From Aquificaceae bacterium (GTDB taxonomy: Bacteria; Aquificota; Aquificia; Aquificales; Aquificaceae): a stretch of DNA of 56,764 nucleotides. The notes under the pieces were generated by a model. The model had not been told where the DNA came from. It did not search any database and saw only the letters and a list, made by a program, of their open reading frames with translations. Below are positions 34,841-43,771 of this stretch, piece by piece. The position numbers and the translations under genes are program-made. The stretch spans positions 1-56,764 of the forward strand of contig JANWWY010000006.1 in assembly GCA_025057455.1 (NCBI GenBank), given 5' to 3'. How positions within the stretch are numbered: position 1 is the stretch's first letter; each line of letters starts with the position of its first letter.

Positions 34841-34863
34841 TTGAGTTATTAATTATAACTCAA
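34841..34863 (-). promoter_or_regulatory. Operator-like inverted repeat over the rhodanese promoter
   Basis: Perfect 9-bp arms TTGAGTTAT (34841-34849) and ATAACTCAA (34855-34863) flank a 5-bp centre. On the minus strand TATAAT (34857-34852) lies inside the repeat, and the ribosome site CCTCCT complement is at 34835-34840. A dimeric repressor binding here would block transcription of the rhodanese-lipoprotein pair. Confidence 0.55.
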
Positions 34864-34907
34864 ACACAGGATTCAACATAGTACGGTGGTAGGAATTGGA
34901 GATGTGC

Positions 34908-34913
34908 TAAGAT
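34908..34913 (+). promoter_or_regulatory. nadD extended -10 element
   Basis: TGC followed by TAAGAT makes an extended -10. It ends 10 nt before the nadD ATG (34924). Confidence 0.4.
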
Positions 34914-34923
34914 TTTAACACTC

Positions 34924-35538
34924 ATGAAGCTTTTTTTTGGTGGTAGTTTTGACCCCGTGCATATGGGTCATCTTATAATAGCCAGAGATGTTGTTGAAGT
35001 CCTTGGTTTTAACAAAGTGGTCTTTGTGCCTGCCTTTCAGGCACCCTTGAAAGACCCGCATGTGGCAAGTCCAGAGGAAAGAATGCACATGCTAAATCTT
35101 GCCCTAGAAGGCTGTGAGGGTTTTGAAGTAAGCAACATAGAGTTGCAAAGAGGGGGCATTTCCTATACGGTGGATACCGCTAAATATATTTACAAAAAGT
35201 ATGGAGAAAGACCTTTTTTCCTGGTAGGTGCGGACAGCTTTCTCACTTTGCATCTTTGGAAGAGCCCTGCTGAACTTGTCTCCCTTGCTCGCTTTGTGGT
35301 AGTAGATAGAGAAGGCTACTTAGATAGAATAAGAACTTACGTAAAACAATCCTTCCCACAGCTTACAGAAAATAGGGATTTTATCTTATTTTCCGCAAGA
35401 AGGATAGACATATCATCTACAGAGATAAGGAAGAGGGTAAAAGAAGGCAGAAGCATAAAGTGGATGGTGCCAGAGAGCGTAGAAGCTTACATAAAGGAAA
35501 CAGGTCTTTACACTACGCGACCTTCTCCAAAGGTTTAA
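34924..35538 (+). CDS. nadD: Nicotinate-nucleotide adenylyltransferase
   Basis: Makes deamido-NAD from nicotinate mononucleotide and ATP. The 204-aa nucleotidyltransferase has the N-terminal FFGGSFDPVHMGHLIIARD (GSFDPxHxGH), FVPAFQAPLKDPHVASPEER, FLVGADSFLTLHLW and the C-terminal DISSTEIRKRVKEG. All are diagnostic for NadD. Its 3' end overlaps sulP by 26 nt. Confidence 0.94.
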   Translation: MKLFFGGSFDPVHMGHLIIARDVVEVLGFNKVVFVPAFQAPLKDPHVASPEERMHMLNLALEGCEGFEVSNIELQRGGISYTVDTAKYIYKKYGERPFFLVGADSFLTLHLWKSPAELVSLARFVVVDREGYLDRIRTYVKQSFPQLTENRDFILFSARRIDISSTEIRKRVKEGRSIKWMVPESVEAYIKETGLYTTRPSPKV

Positions 35539-37291
35539 AGTCTTCTTCTTTTACAGTCCAGCATTCCTTAAAGACCGCATAGGGGCATTTCTTCCTGCAG
35601 TATTCGTGGTCAAGCTTTTTGAAAAGTTCCACTATGGACTGTCCTTTGGATTCAAACACCAAATCCACCTGCATGTGCTTGTCAATGTCTACCTTTTCAA
35701 GCAGAGGATAGAGAGAACAGCCTATGTTGGCGAGAGCCGGCTCTATGTTCATAGACTTTATCCTGTCTAAGAGCCTTACTAACATTAGGCTTCCTGATGC
35801 GTCTATGTAGTTTACCGCCTCTAAGTCCAAAAGGACAAACTTAAGAGCCTTTCTACGCTCTTCTACCTTCTGAAGCACGTATTCGTATACATACTCCGCA
35901 TTTCCAAAGTATATGGACATGTTGGGTCTTATGTAAAGAATCTGAGGACACTCTGGCAAGTTCTCCCTCTCGGCGTTTACAAAGGTAGAAGACCGAGGAT
36001 TTCTTGTAAGCACCACAATGCGCGGATACATGGTCTTGTACACAAAACTGCCAAAGGCTATGAGGGTGCCAAGGGTAATGGCAACCCATAGGTCCATGAA
36101 GAACACGGTTGTAAAGGTTACACCTGCTACAATGCCGTCAATGGGGTTTATCCTATAGAGTTTGATTATTTCCTGTGGTTTTATCAGACTTATGACCGCG
36201 GAGAGAACTATGGCGGAGAGGGTTGCTTTAGGAAGATAGTAAAATAGGGGTGCAAGAAAAAGAAGTGTGAGACCTATAACAGAGCCGGTTATTACGCTGG
36301 CTATGGGTGTTTTTGCTCCGAGCTGAAAGTTCAAAGCGGACCGAGAAAAGGAACCTCCCACAGGGAAACCCTTAAAAAGACCAGCCACCATGTTGGCAAG
36401 ACCTTGACCTATAAGTTCCTGATTGGGGTCCCACTTGTCTCCCGCTCTGATGGCAAGCTGTTTTGCTATGGCTACAGCCTCCATAAGCCCAAAGGCGGAT
36501 ATAACCAAGGCACCTACCCAGAGCTGTGAAAAGGTCCTGTAATCCACAGAAGGAATCTCCAAGCTGGGAAGACCGCTAGGCACATTAGCCACCACAGAAA
36601 CTCCAAAGTTTTGAAGACTAAAAAAGTAAGAGGCTAAGGAAGTAACTATAACAGCCAGTAAAGCGCCTGGAACTAAAGGACTTATCCTTCTTGAAAACCA
36701 TATTATGGCATAGGCAAGAATCCCAACCGCCAAAGTGTAGGGGTTCGTCTGGGAAATTTTGCCAATAATGTCTGCAACAACCTCGTATATGTGTGTGCTC
36801 TGGGTTATCTTAAAGCCAAGCAAATGTCCTACCTGACTGAGTGCTATGACAAGGGCACCAGCGCTGGTAAAGCCCACTATGACGCTGTTGGATATTAGCT
36901 CCACTATAAAGGCAACTTTTAAAAGTCCTATAATCAACCTTATAAAGCCAACCATAAGGGCAAGCACTGCAGCCAGGGTTATCCACTTTTCACTTCCTGG
37001 CTCCGCCAGTCCATAAAGGGCTGAGCTAGTAAGCAGTGCAGTCATAGCAACAGGACCAGTTGCAAGAAAACGTGAGCTTCCAAAAAGAGAAGCTACTATG
37101 ACCGGCAAAAAAGAAGCATATAGACCGTATATGGGTGGCATGCCAGCCAATAGGGCATAGGCCATGGATTGGGGTACAAGGACTGCTGCAACAGTTAGAC
37201 CCGCAACCAAATCTCTCGTAAATTTGTCCTTGTCATACTTGGTTAGCCATGGCATAAAGGGGGCAAGGTCAAAGGTGATGTTTATCTTCAT
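35513..37291 (-). CDS. SulP-family anion transporter with STAS domain
   Basis: Membrane transporter, substrate probably sulfate, bicarbonate or another anion. The 592-aa protein has SulP signatures (LVAGLTVAAVLVPQSMAYALLAGMPPIYGLYAS near residue 30, here only in part: LVPQSMAYALLAG), roughly 10-14 membrane helices (25-415) and a C-terminal STAS domain (about 440-555; VLLDLEAVNYIDASG). The tail has three cysteines, C565, C569 and C577, in EYCRKKCPYAVFKECW. No carbonic anhydrase gene is adjacent. Its start overlaps the PIN-like gene by 4 nt. Confidence 0.88.
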   Translation of the reverse strand: MKINITFDLAPFMPWLTKYDKDKFTRDLVAGLTVAAVLVPQSMAYALLAGMPPIYGLYASFLPVIVASLFGSSRFLATGPVAMTALLTSSALYGLAEPGSEKWITLAAVLALMVGFIRLIIGLLKVAFIVELISNSVIVGFTSAGALVIALSQVGHLLGFKITQSTHIYEVVADIIGKISQTNPYTLAVGILAYAIIWFSRRISPLVPGALLAVIVTSLASYFFSLQNFGVSVVANVPSGLPSLEIPSVDYRTFSQLWVGALVISAFGLMEAVAIAKQLAIRAGDKWDPNQELIGQGLANMVAGLFKGFPVGGSFSRSALNFQLGAKTPIASVITGSVIGLTLLFLAPLFYYLPKATLSAIVLSAVISLIKPQEIIKLYRINPIDGIVAGVTFTTVFFMDLWVAITLGTLIAFGSFVYKTMYPRIVVLTRNPRSSTFVNAERENLPECPQILYIRPNMSIYFGNAEYVYEYVLQKVEERRKALKFVLLDLEAVNYIDASGSLMLVRLLDRIKSMNIEPALANIGCSLYPLLEKVDIDKHMQVDLVFESKGQSIVELFKKLDHEYCRKKCPYAVFKECWTVKEEDFKPLEKVA

Positions 37292-37632
37292 AGCCTTAAC
37301 CTCTTTACTCCAACTTTTTCATACTGTACTTCCTTTAGAGCTTCAAAAAGGTCCATACCCTGCGCATAAAGGTTTACAGCCTTTTCAAGCTCTGGCTTTC
37401 CCTCCACCTTAAAAACTCTGTCTTCTAATATGGTCCTCAAACTTTTTGCTACCTTTTCTCTGTCAACCCCGTAGTTGTATTCAAGAAGGTAGGCAAGCTC
37501 TATTAGAGTATAGGAGGATACAAAAACCTTTCCCTTCTTCCTTTCCACTTTTCTTAGATGCTCTTCCAACCTCTCAGCCTTTTCACCCTTTGTAAGGAAG
37601 TCTATTATGTCTTGTGTGTCTATGGCATCCAT
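37288..37632 (-). CDS. PIN-domain-like protein, probably catalytically degenerate
   Basis: The 114-aa protein resembles VapC-type PIN nucleases, with Asp5 in AIDTQDIIDFL, Glu45 in SYTLIELAYLL and Asp94 in GMDLFEAL. It ends before the fourth acidic residue normally carried by a TFD/SFD motif. No antitoxin gene precedes it. It is wedged between proA (13-nt overlap) and sulP (4-nt overlap), so it is probably an RNase relic or a binding protein rather than an active toxin. Confidence 0.65.
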   Translation of the reverse strand: MDAIDTQDIIDFLTKGEKAERLEEHLRKVERKKGKVFVSSYTLIELAYLLEYNYGVDREKVAKSLRTILEDRVFKVEGKPELEKAVNLYAQGMDLFEALKEVQYEKVGVKRLRL

Positions 37633-38933
37633 TCGGGAGGAACCCCTACGTTGTCTCTGACCTGACCGTTACCCAAAACCACGAATTTTTGTATGGTAAG
37701 CTCTTCCAGAGCCATAGGACCCCTTGCGTGTATCTTATCTGTGGATATGCCCATCTCCGCACCCAGCCCAAATTCGTTGCCATCGGTAAACCTTGTGGAA
37801 GCATTCACATAGACTGCGGCAGAGTCCACTTCCTTTATGAACCTCATAGCCTTCGTGTAGTTTTCCGTTACTATAGCATCGGAGTGCTTCGAGCCGTACT
37901 TTTCTATGAAATCTATTGCTTCTTCTAAGCTTTCAACAGTTTTTACAGCCAGCACAAGGTCAAGGAACTCCTCGTAATAATCTTCCTCCTTGGCTGGCAC
38001 CGCCTTCACATGAGAAAGCTCCTGCCTTGACTTAATAACCTCCAAAGACTCTTGGTCGCACCTTAGCTCCACGCCAGCCCTGCCTAAAATGTCCGCCATT
38101 TTTGGCCAGAAGCTATGTAGGAGGTTTTTATGAATTATGAGGTTTTCTACTGCGTTGCAGACAGAAGGTCTTTGAACCTTTGCGTTATAGACTATGTTGT
38201 ACGCTTTGTTTAGGTCCGCATCCTCGTCCACGTATATGTTGCACACGCCCTTGTAGTGTTTTATAACTGGCACCCTTGCCCTTTCCGCTACAGCCCTTAT
38301 AAGGCTCTCTCCTCCCCGCGGTATAGCTACATCCACTTTACCTTCCATGCTGAGGATTTCCCAGACTATCTCCCTTTCCGGTCTGTCTATGAACTGAAGG
38401 GCTTCTTCAGGAAAGCCCGTTTCCCTACAGGCTTGTCTTAGAATTTCCACCAGAGCCCTGTTGGAGTTTATGGCTTCCTTCCCACCTCTTAGCACAACGG
38501 CGTTAGAAGACTTCATGCATAGGGATGCAGCCTCTATGGTCACGTTGGGTCTTGCCTCGTAAACTATGAAAATAACACCCAGTGGTACCCTCATCCTACC
38601 CACCTGAAGACCGTTGGGAAGCGTCCACATGCTCGTAATTGCACCCACGGGGTCTGGCAAGCTTGCCACATCCCTTAAAACCTTTATCATGCCGTCTATA
38701 CGCTTGTCGTTGAGAAGAAGCCTATCTATCAGAGCTGGGGACAGACCATTAGCCCTCGCATAATCTATATCCTTGGCATTTTCCTCCTTTATGTATTCCC
38801 TCCTGGCATCCAAAAGCTCCGATGCCCTTAGAAGGGCTTTGTTTTTTATGTCTGTGTTTAAGCTCGTAAGCTTCCTGAGGGTTGACCTTGCAAGTTCAAC
38901 CTTTTCTTCTGCGTAGTTTTTGAGGTCTACCAT
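37620..38933 (-). CDS. proA: Gamma-glutamyl phosphate reductase
   Basis: NADPH-dependent second step of proline synthesis. The 437-aa aldehyde-dehydrogenase-fold protein has GRMRVPLGVIFIVYEARPNVT, CMKSSNAVVLRGGKEAINSN, the catalytic cysteine in QRPSVCNAVENLIIH near residue 255, and ASTRFTDGNEFGLGAEMGIS near the end. It follows fliI by 8 nt, so it appears to be read from the flagellar transcript. proB is not in this window. Confidence 0.94.
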   Translation of the reverse strand: MVDLKNYAEEKVELARSTLRKLTSLNTDIKNKALLRASELLDARREYIKEENAKDIDYARANGLSPALIDRLLLNDKRIDGMIKVLRDVASLPDPVGAITSMWTLPNGLQVGRMRVPLGVIFIVYEARPNVTIEAASLCMKSSNAVVLRGGKEAINSNRALVEILRQACRETGFPEEALQFIDRPEREIVWEILSMEGKVDVAIPRGGESLIRAVAERARVPVIKHYKGVCNIYVDEDADLNKAYNIVYNAKVQRPSVCNAVENLIIHKNLLHSFWPKMADILGRAGVELRCDQESLEVIKSRQELSHVKAVPAKEEDYYEEFLDLVLAVKTVESLEEAIDFIEKYGSKHSDAIVTENYTKAMRFIKEVDSAAVYVNASTRFTDGNEFGLGAEMGISTDKIHARGPMALEELTIQKFVVLGNGQVRDNVGVPPEWMP

Positions 38934-38941
38934 GTTTTAAA

Positions 38942-40219
38942 TTATAATAGCTTTTCGTAGATTCTTCTTAGGTCATCTAAGCTTTGCTGATAGTCTATCC
39001 TTTCTCCTATGTCTTGTTTAAAAAATCTGTCTATTTCTTCCTTGTTCTTTACTACCTTATCTACCATGGGATTACTGCCCTGTGTGTAGAGTCCGAGATT
39101 CACCATATCTTCCATGGAATCATAAGAGCTAAGAAGCTCTCTGATGTATACAGCCATCTTCATGTGGTCCTGGCTTACAACCTGGGGCATTACCCTGCTT
39201 AGACTTCTTACAGGGTCTACGGAAGGATATAAACCTGCGTTAGCCCTCTTTCTTGAGAGAATTATGTGTCCATCCAACACACCCATCAAGGAATCTGCTA
39301 TTGGGTCTAAGGTTATATCGTCACCCTCTACCAGCACGCTAAATATGCCTGTTATACTGCCTCTTTTGAAGTTTCCGCAGTTTTCCACCACCTTGGACAG
39401 AAGGTAGAAAACAGAAGGGGTATAACCCTTCATGGTGGGAGGCTCCCCGGCGGATAGTCCTACCTCCCTTTGTGCCATTGCCAGCCTTGTTATGGAATCC
39501 ATAACCAAGAGCACATCCATACCCTTGCTCGCAAGATACTTTGCGTGTACTATGGCACTTATGGCCCCCTTTACCTTTAGTATGGGCGTTTGGTCCGAGG
39601 TCGTAACTATTACCACACTCTTTTTTCTTCCCTCTTCTCCCAAGACATCCTCAAGAAACTCCCTGACTTCCCTCCCCCTTTCACCTATGAGGGCAAGCAC
39701 CACCGCATCTGTCTTGCTGTTTCTTATAATCATGCCCAAGAGGGTACTCTTTCCTACGCCTGCACCGGCAAATATGCCCACCTTCTGCCCACTTCCCAAA
39801 GTAAGCATGGCGTTTATGGACCTTACACCGCAGTCAAAAATCTTTCTTATTCTCTCTCTTTCAAGAGGATTTATGTCCTCTAACCATATGGGTCTTTTTT
39901 CCCCGTAAACCCACGTACCATCAGAAAGCCTTCTGCCAAAAGGGTCTATCACCTCACCCAAAAGCTCTGGACCCACGATAGTAGAGAGATGTTCCTTTTT
40001 TATCCAAACCTTATCTCCAGCTCTCACACCCGATATGTCGCCAAAGGGCATAATTATGCAACGGTCTTCATTAAAGCCTATTATCTCTCCTTCTACGGGT
40101 TCTTTCCTGTGGGGGTATATGACCACATGGTCTCCCACAGCACCCTCCGTGTTGTAAGCTTCCAAGTATACACCGCTGGCTCTGTATACCTTATGGTAAA
40201 CTTTGAATATTCCCCTCAT
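38942..40219 (-). CDS. fliI: Flagellar export ATPase FliI
   Basis: Powers or regulates the flagellar type III secretion apparatus. The 425-aa F1-beta-like ATPase has Walker A in GIFAGAGVGKSTLLGMI near residue 160, ALIGERGREVREFLED, the Walker B region VLLVMDSITRLAMAQRE, and SRKRANAGLYPSVDPVRSLSR. Glycine-rich loop and neighbours (fliH, fliG) separate it from ATP synthase beta and from Rho. Confidence 0.94.
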   Translation of the reverse strand: MRGIFKVYHKVYRASGVYLEAYNTEGAVGDHVVIYPHRKEPVEGEIIGFNEDRCIIMPFGDISGVRAGDKVWIKKEHLSTIVGPELLGEVIDPFGRRLSDGTWVYGEKRPIWLEDINPLERERIRKIFDCGVRSINAMLTLGSGQKVGIFAGAGVGKSTLLGMIIRNSKTDAVVLALIGERGREVREFLEDVLGEEGRKKSVVIVTTSDQTPILKVKGAISAIVHAKYLASKGMDVLLVMDSITRLAMAQREVGLSAGEPPTMKGYTPSVFYLLSKVVENCGNFKRGSITGIFSVLVEGDDITLDPIADSLMGVLDGHIILSRKRANAGLYPSVDPVRSLSRVMPQVVSQDHMKMAVYIRELLSSYDSMEDMVNLGLYTQGSNPMVDKVVKNKEEIDRFFKQDIGERIDYQQSLDDLRRIYEKLL

Positions 40220-40868
40220 TTCTGTAATCGTCTAAAAGGTCTTGTAAAATATCCTCATACCTTCTTTCAATCCAAATCTTGGGAGTTTCCACAAGGAATT
40301 CACCTTCCTTTAGGTCTCTCTTTATCATGGGGTTTATCTGAAGGGATTCGCTCATGTTTTCCTTCAACCTTTCCAGATAGGGGACCAACCTCTGAAAATC
40401 TTGGGGGCTCAAGTACAGGTTTATCTGCCCCTTTAACTCTATTCCTGCATCGAAGACTTTGGACAAAGCCTGTAGGGTAACATGCTCTTTGGGTATATCT
40501 TGGATAAGTAGTAGCCTCTTTGTTAAATCCACTGCAAGTTTTATGGTCTCTTGTCTTAGATGAAGGAGTGCTTCCTTAAGAGCTTGCATTAGGTTATCGG
40601 AGATGGACTTGAGAAGATGGTCTTCCTCTTCCCTTTTCATGAGCCTTAAGTTTAAGTCCTCCTTATCCTTTAGGAGTTCTTCCTTTTCCTTTTCCAAGCC
40701 CTCCACCCTTAACTTGAGTTCTTCTATTTGCCTTTTTAGTTCCAATATCTGAACCATGTAGCCTTGTTCCAGCTCTTGGCATGGATAGTTTTCCTTGTCT
40801 TCCTGGACACGTTCCTCTCTTCTTTCCTCTGCAGGATATGTATGGTAGAGCAGTTTGAAATCAGACAT
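40191..40868 (-). CDS. fliH: Flagellar assembly protein FliH
   Basis: Regulator and stator of FliI. The 225-aa protein has a long acidic coiled coil (about 40-110; QILELKRQIEELKLRVEGLE) and a C-terminal domain with TIKLAVDLTKRLLLI and IWIERRYEDILQDLL. Sequence similarity within FliH is low, so its place between fliG and fliI is the main evidence. It overlaps fliI by 29 nt and fliG by 8 nt. Confidence 0.85.
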   Translation of the reverse strand: MSDFKLLYHTYPAEERREERVQEDKENYPCQELEQGYMVQILELKRQIEELKLRVEGLEKEKEELLKDKEDLNLRLMKREEEDHLLKSISDNLMQALKEALLHLRQETIKLAVDLTKRLLLIQDIPKEHVTLQALSKVFDAGIELKGQINLYLSPQDFQRLVPYLERLKENMSESLQINPMIKRDLKEGEFLVETPKIWIERRYEDILQDLLDDYRNEGNIQSLP

Positions 40869-41865
40869 AGGACTCCCCTCCCGTTATATCTATTATGCCC
40901 TGGTCAGCCAGGTTTTTTATGACTTGTATTACTTGTTTCTGTGCTTTTTCCACCTCAGAAGCTCTAACAGGACCAAGGGCTTCCATATCCTCCCTCATTA
41001 TGTCTGCTGCCTTCTTTGACATGTTTGAGAAGAACTTTTCCTTAATGTCTTCGGGTGCACCCTTTAGTGCTATTATAAGGGTGCTTTTGTCCACAGCCTT
41101 TAGCACCTCTACTATGGCTCTGTTGTCCAGTTTTCTTATGTCCTCAAAGGTAAACATTTTCTCCTTTATCTTCTCCGAGAGGTATGGGTCTTCTTCGTCA
41201 AGCTTAGCCAGTATCTTGTTTACCGCTTCTCTGTCAAGCATGTTTAAAAGTTCGGCGGTTAGTGTTATACCCTCCATCTTTTGCATTATACCGCTTACGC
41301 CCATACTCCTTATCTCTTCCGCAAGAACTTCTATGAGTTCACCAAAAAATTCTGGTGATATGTTCTCAAGAGTTGCAAGCCTCTTTATCACATCTATAGC
41401 AATGGTGTCAGGAAGCAATTTGAGTATTTCAGAGGATTTAGCAGGACTCAGCTGAGAAAGCACTACCGCTATAGTTTGTGGGTGCTCGTTCTTGAGTATG
41501 TTGGCGAGTATTTTGCTATCAACCCTTTCCAGCTCCTGAAAACTCTTTATAAGGCTTGAACTGCTCAAAAATTCATATATCTTGGCAAACTTGTCCGGTG
41601 GAAGCGTCTTCCTTGCAAACTCCAAGAGTGCATCTACGTCAGGGGCTATGAAAGAGGTTGCCTTATACTCTTCTATGAACTCTTTGGCTATTTCCTCTAT
41701 GTCCTTTAGAGTTATTCCCTCAAGGTTCGTAGCGTGCATTAACAATTCCTGTATTTCCTCATCAGAAAGCTCTTTCATCACCTCCACAGCTATCTGAGGG
41801 GGCATTGCCATAAGCAGTATGGCTGCCTTCTGTGACTTACTAAGTTTACTTCTTGTTTCCGGCAT
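40861..41865 (-). CDS. fliG: Flagellar motor switch protein FliG
   Basis: Rotor protein that couples proton flow to rotation. The 334-aa protein has KSQKAAILLMAMPPQIAVEVMKEL (N-domain), the middle-domain motif NEHPQTIAVVLSQL with its EHPQ loop near residue 133, and the C-domain charged helix FEDIRKLDNRAIVEVLKAVD holding torque residues. First gene of the fliG-fliH-fliI-proA-PIN-sulP run. No Shine-Dalgarno before its ATG. Confidence 0.94.
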   Translation of the reverse strand: MPETRSKLSKSQKAAILLMAMPPQIAVEVMKELSDEEIQELLMHATNLEGITLKDIEEIAKEFIEEYKATSFIAPDVDALLEFARKTLPPDKFAKIYEFLSSSSLIKSFQELERVDSKILANILKNEHPQTIAVVLSQLSPAKSSEILKLLPDTIAIDVIKRLATLENISPEFFGELIEVLAEEIRSMGVSGIMQKMEGITLTAELLNMLDREAVNKILAKLDEEDPYLSEKIKEKMFTFEDIRKLDNRAIVEVLKAVDKSTLIIALKGAPEDIKEKFFSNMSKKAADIMREDMEALGPVRASEVEKAQKQVIQVIKNLADQGIIDITGGESYV

Positions 41866-41919
41866 GTATATTAATTTAAAACTTTTTGAGATAGGTCATC
41901 GTAAGGTGAAAAGTAAAAC

Positions 41920-41931
41920 CTATAATTATAG
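41920..41931. promoter_or_regulatory. Palindromic -10 between fliG and moaE
   Basis: CTATAATTATAG is a perfect 12-bp palindrome containing TATAAT on both strands. For moaE the plus-strand TATAAT (41921-41926) ends 7 nt before ATG 41934. For fliG the minus-strand copy would give a leader of about 50 nt; TTAAAT nearer the fliG ATG is an alternative. Confidence 0.45.
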
Positions 41932-41933
41932 CC

Positions 41934-42356
41934 ATGGTTCCTAAGGTCTATTTAGGCGTTGAATGGATTGGTGCGGAAAGAGTCCTTTCAGAGTATCAAC
42001 CACCTCAAGAGTGCGGTGCCAGCCTTTTGTTTCTGGGCATTGCCAGGTCTGCACCAGAAGATGGGGACGTAGCGGAACTCCACTATGAGGCATTTCCAGA
42101 AATGGCCATCAGGGTAATGGAAGAGATAAGAGAGGAAACCTTGAGGACCTTTCCCGTAAAAGAGGTGTTTATCCATCACAGGCTTGGTGTGGTAAAGGTA
42201 GGTGAGCCTTCTTTTATGGTGCTTGTGTTTGGCGGTCATAGGGAGGAGACTTTTAAAGCCTGTAGATATGCGGTGGACGAGGTGAAAAAAAGAGCGCCCA
42301 TCTGGAAAAAGGAAGTATTTAGAGATGGGAAAAGTCAATGGGTGATGGGTGCATGA
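41934..42356 (+). CDS. moaE: Molybdopterin synthase large subunit
   Basis: With MoaD converts precursor Z (cPMP) to molybdopterin. The 140-aa protein has [31 protein letters not shown] shortened around its LHYEAF core, [16 protein letters not shown], and the C-terminal [20 protein letters not shown] with the catalytic lysine region. moaD is not adjacent. It overlaps moaA by 4 nt. Confidence 0.93.
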   Translation: MVPKVYLGVEWIGAERVLSEYQPPQECGASLLFLGIARSAPEDGDVAELHYEAFPEMAIRVMEEIREETLRTFPVKEVFIHHRLGVVKVGEPSFMVLVFGGHREETFKACRYAVDEVKKRAPIWKKEVFRDGKSQWVMGA

Positions 42357-43354
42357 TACTTGATAGACTTGGAAGAGAGCTGCGGGACCTACGCATCTCA
42401 GTCACAGACAGGTGCAATTTTCGTTGCCAATTTTGTATGCCAGAAGGAGAAGAATACCACTTCTTTAGACGCGAGGAAATACTCAGCTTTGAAGAGATAA
42501 GGGACTTTGTAAGGAGTATTTTGCCACTTGGCATAAAAAAGGTAAGGCTCACTGGTGGAGAACCACTGCTAAGGAGAGACATAGAGAAACTAATAGCAAT
42601 GCTATCAGCCTTGCCAATAGAAGACCTTAGCCTTACTACAAACGGCTTTTTTCTGAAAGAAAAGGCAAAAGACTTAAAATCCGCCGGTCTGAATAGGATA
42701 ACTGTAAGCCTTCACTCTCTTAAAGATGAGGTTTTTTCTAAGCTTGTGGGTAGGGATGTTAAGGTTTCAAGGGTGATTGAGGGTATAGAGGAATCTATTA
42801 AGTTGGGGCTTGCGCCCGTAAAGGTGAACGTGTGCGTCATAAGAGGCGTAAACCACGAAGAGATTGTGGATATAGCCAAGTTTTTCAAGGATATGGGGGT
42901 TGTAGTAAGGTTTATAGAATTCATGGATGTGGGTAACTTAAACGGATGGTCTATGGAGAGGGTTTTTTCTGTAAGGGAAATGTTTGAGCTTTTAAGCAGG
43001 TATTTTGATTTAGAGCCCGTGGAGAAAAGCTACAGGGGTGAGGTGGCAGAAAGGTACAGACACAAGGACTGTGGTGTTGAAATAGGGTTTATATCTTCCA
43101 TTACTCAGCCCTTTTGCGGAGACTGCAACAGACTTAGACTCACGGCGGATGGAAGGCTTCTTACCTGCCTTTTTGCCCAAGAAGGGCACGATGTAAAGAC
43201 CCTTATAAGGTCTGGAGCCAGCGAAAAACAGATAAGGGAATTTGTGATTAGAGTATGGAACAGAAGGGAAGATAGATACTCGGAAAAAAGGCTGGAGCTT
43301 TTGAAAGAGGGTATAATACCAAAAAAGGTGGAGATGTTCAAAGTTGGGGGCTGA
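42353..43354 (+). CDS. moaA: GTP 3',8-cyclase MoaA
   Basis: Radical-SAM enzyme that starts molybdenum cofactor synthesis. It begins [20 protein letters not shown], with the SAM cluster cysteines in [22 protein letters not shown], and the second cluster in [19 protein letters not shown]. The GG tail that normally inserts in the active site appears as KVGG at the very end. An in-frame ATG at 42338 exists, but ATG 42353 overlaps the moaE TGA (ATGA) and matches the family start. Confidence 0.95.
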   Translation: MILDRLGRELRDLRISVTDRCNFRCQFCMPEGEEYHFFRREEILSFEEIRDFVRSILPLGIKKVRLTGGEPLLRRDIEKLIAMLSALPIEDLSLTTNGFFLKEKAKDLKSAGLNRITVSLHSLKDEVFSKLVGRDVKVSRVIEGIEESIKLGLAPVKVNVCVIRGVNHEEIVDIAKFFKDMGVVVRFIEFMDVGNLNGWSMERVFSVREMFELLSRYFDLEPVEKSYRGEVAERYRHKDCGVEIGFISSITQPFCGDCNRLRLTADGRLLTCLFAQEGHDVKTLIRSGASEKQIREFVIRVWNRREDRYSEKRLELLKEGIIPKKVEMFKVGG

Positions 43355-43356
43355 GA

Positions 43357-43770
43357 ATGATAGAATACAAACAGGTAGAGTTTCTTATAAATCCTAAGAA
43401 AAACCGCATATGGGCTGTGAGTATGCCAGACGGTGAACTTTTAACAGACCTCGTATCTGTAAAAAGGGCACGCTTTTGCGTAGAATCTGGAGAACAGTTC
43501 TGGCTAAACCCTTTTGGTGGTGCTTATCATTGGACTACAAAAATCTCAGAACCTTATGAGGAAGAGTTTGTAAGGTTTAAGCAGGAGGCACAGCAATACA
43601 TGTGCATTTTTGGGCTTCAAGTAGCTCATTTGGAGCATGTTGATTTCTCTCCCATTTCTGGAGACCTAATATTTGATGATGAAAGGCTAAAGGAAAAACT
43701 TAGAGAGGGAGCATACGCAGACTTTAAAAATTTCATGCTTGAGCTCTGGGAATACATAAAGGAGGAATAA
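43357..43770 (+). CDS. Unknown protein in the moaE-moaA operon
   Basis: Not recognised. The 137-aa protein has no signal peptide or membrane helix. It is rich in aromatic residues (QFWLNPFGGAYHWTTKI) and has two cysteines (RFCVESG, YMCIFG). The C-terminal half is helical and charged. It starts 2 nt after moaA and ends 1 nt before the Trm112-like gene, so it is certainly part of this operon. A role near molybdenum cofactor is a guess from context only. Confidence 0.7.
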   Translation: MIEYKQVEFLINPKKNRIWAVSMPDGELLTDLVSVKRARFCVESGEQFWLNPFGGAYHWTTKISEPYEEEFVRFKQEAQQYMCIFGLQVAHLEHVDFSPISGDLIFDDERLKEKLREGAYADFKNFMLELWEYIKEE

Positions 43771-43771
43771 A

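Noticed and set aside
37288-37632. VapBC-type toxin-antitoxin pair
   Set aside because: No antitoxin frame precedes the PIN-like gene, and its last acidic strand is missing.
39432-39908. 158-codon plus-strand frame opposite fliI
   Set aside because: Antisense shadow of the conserved FliI ATPase core.
40895-41455. 186-codon plus-strand frame opposite fliG
   Set aside because: Mirror frame of a clear FliG; low-complexity Ser/Ile/Phe composition and no start signal.
41866-41933. Sigma-54 or sigma-28 promoter before fliG
   Set aside because: No GG-N10-GC or GCCGATAA-type element is present; only AT-rich sigma-70-like hexamers.
42338-42352. Upstream ATG extending moaA by five codons
   Set aside because: ATG 42353 overlaps the moaE stop as ATGA and matches the MoaA family N-terminus.
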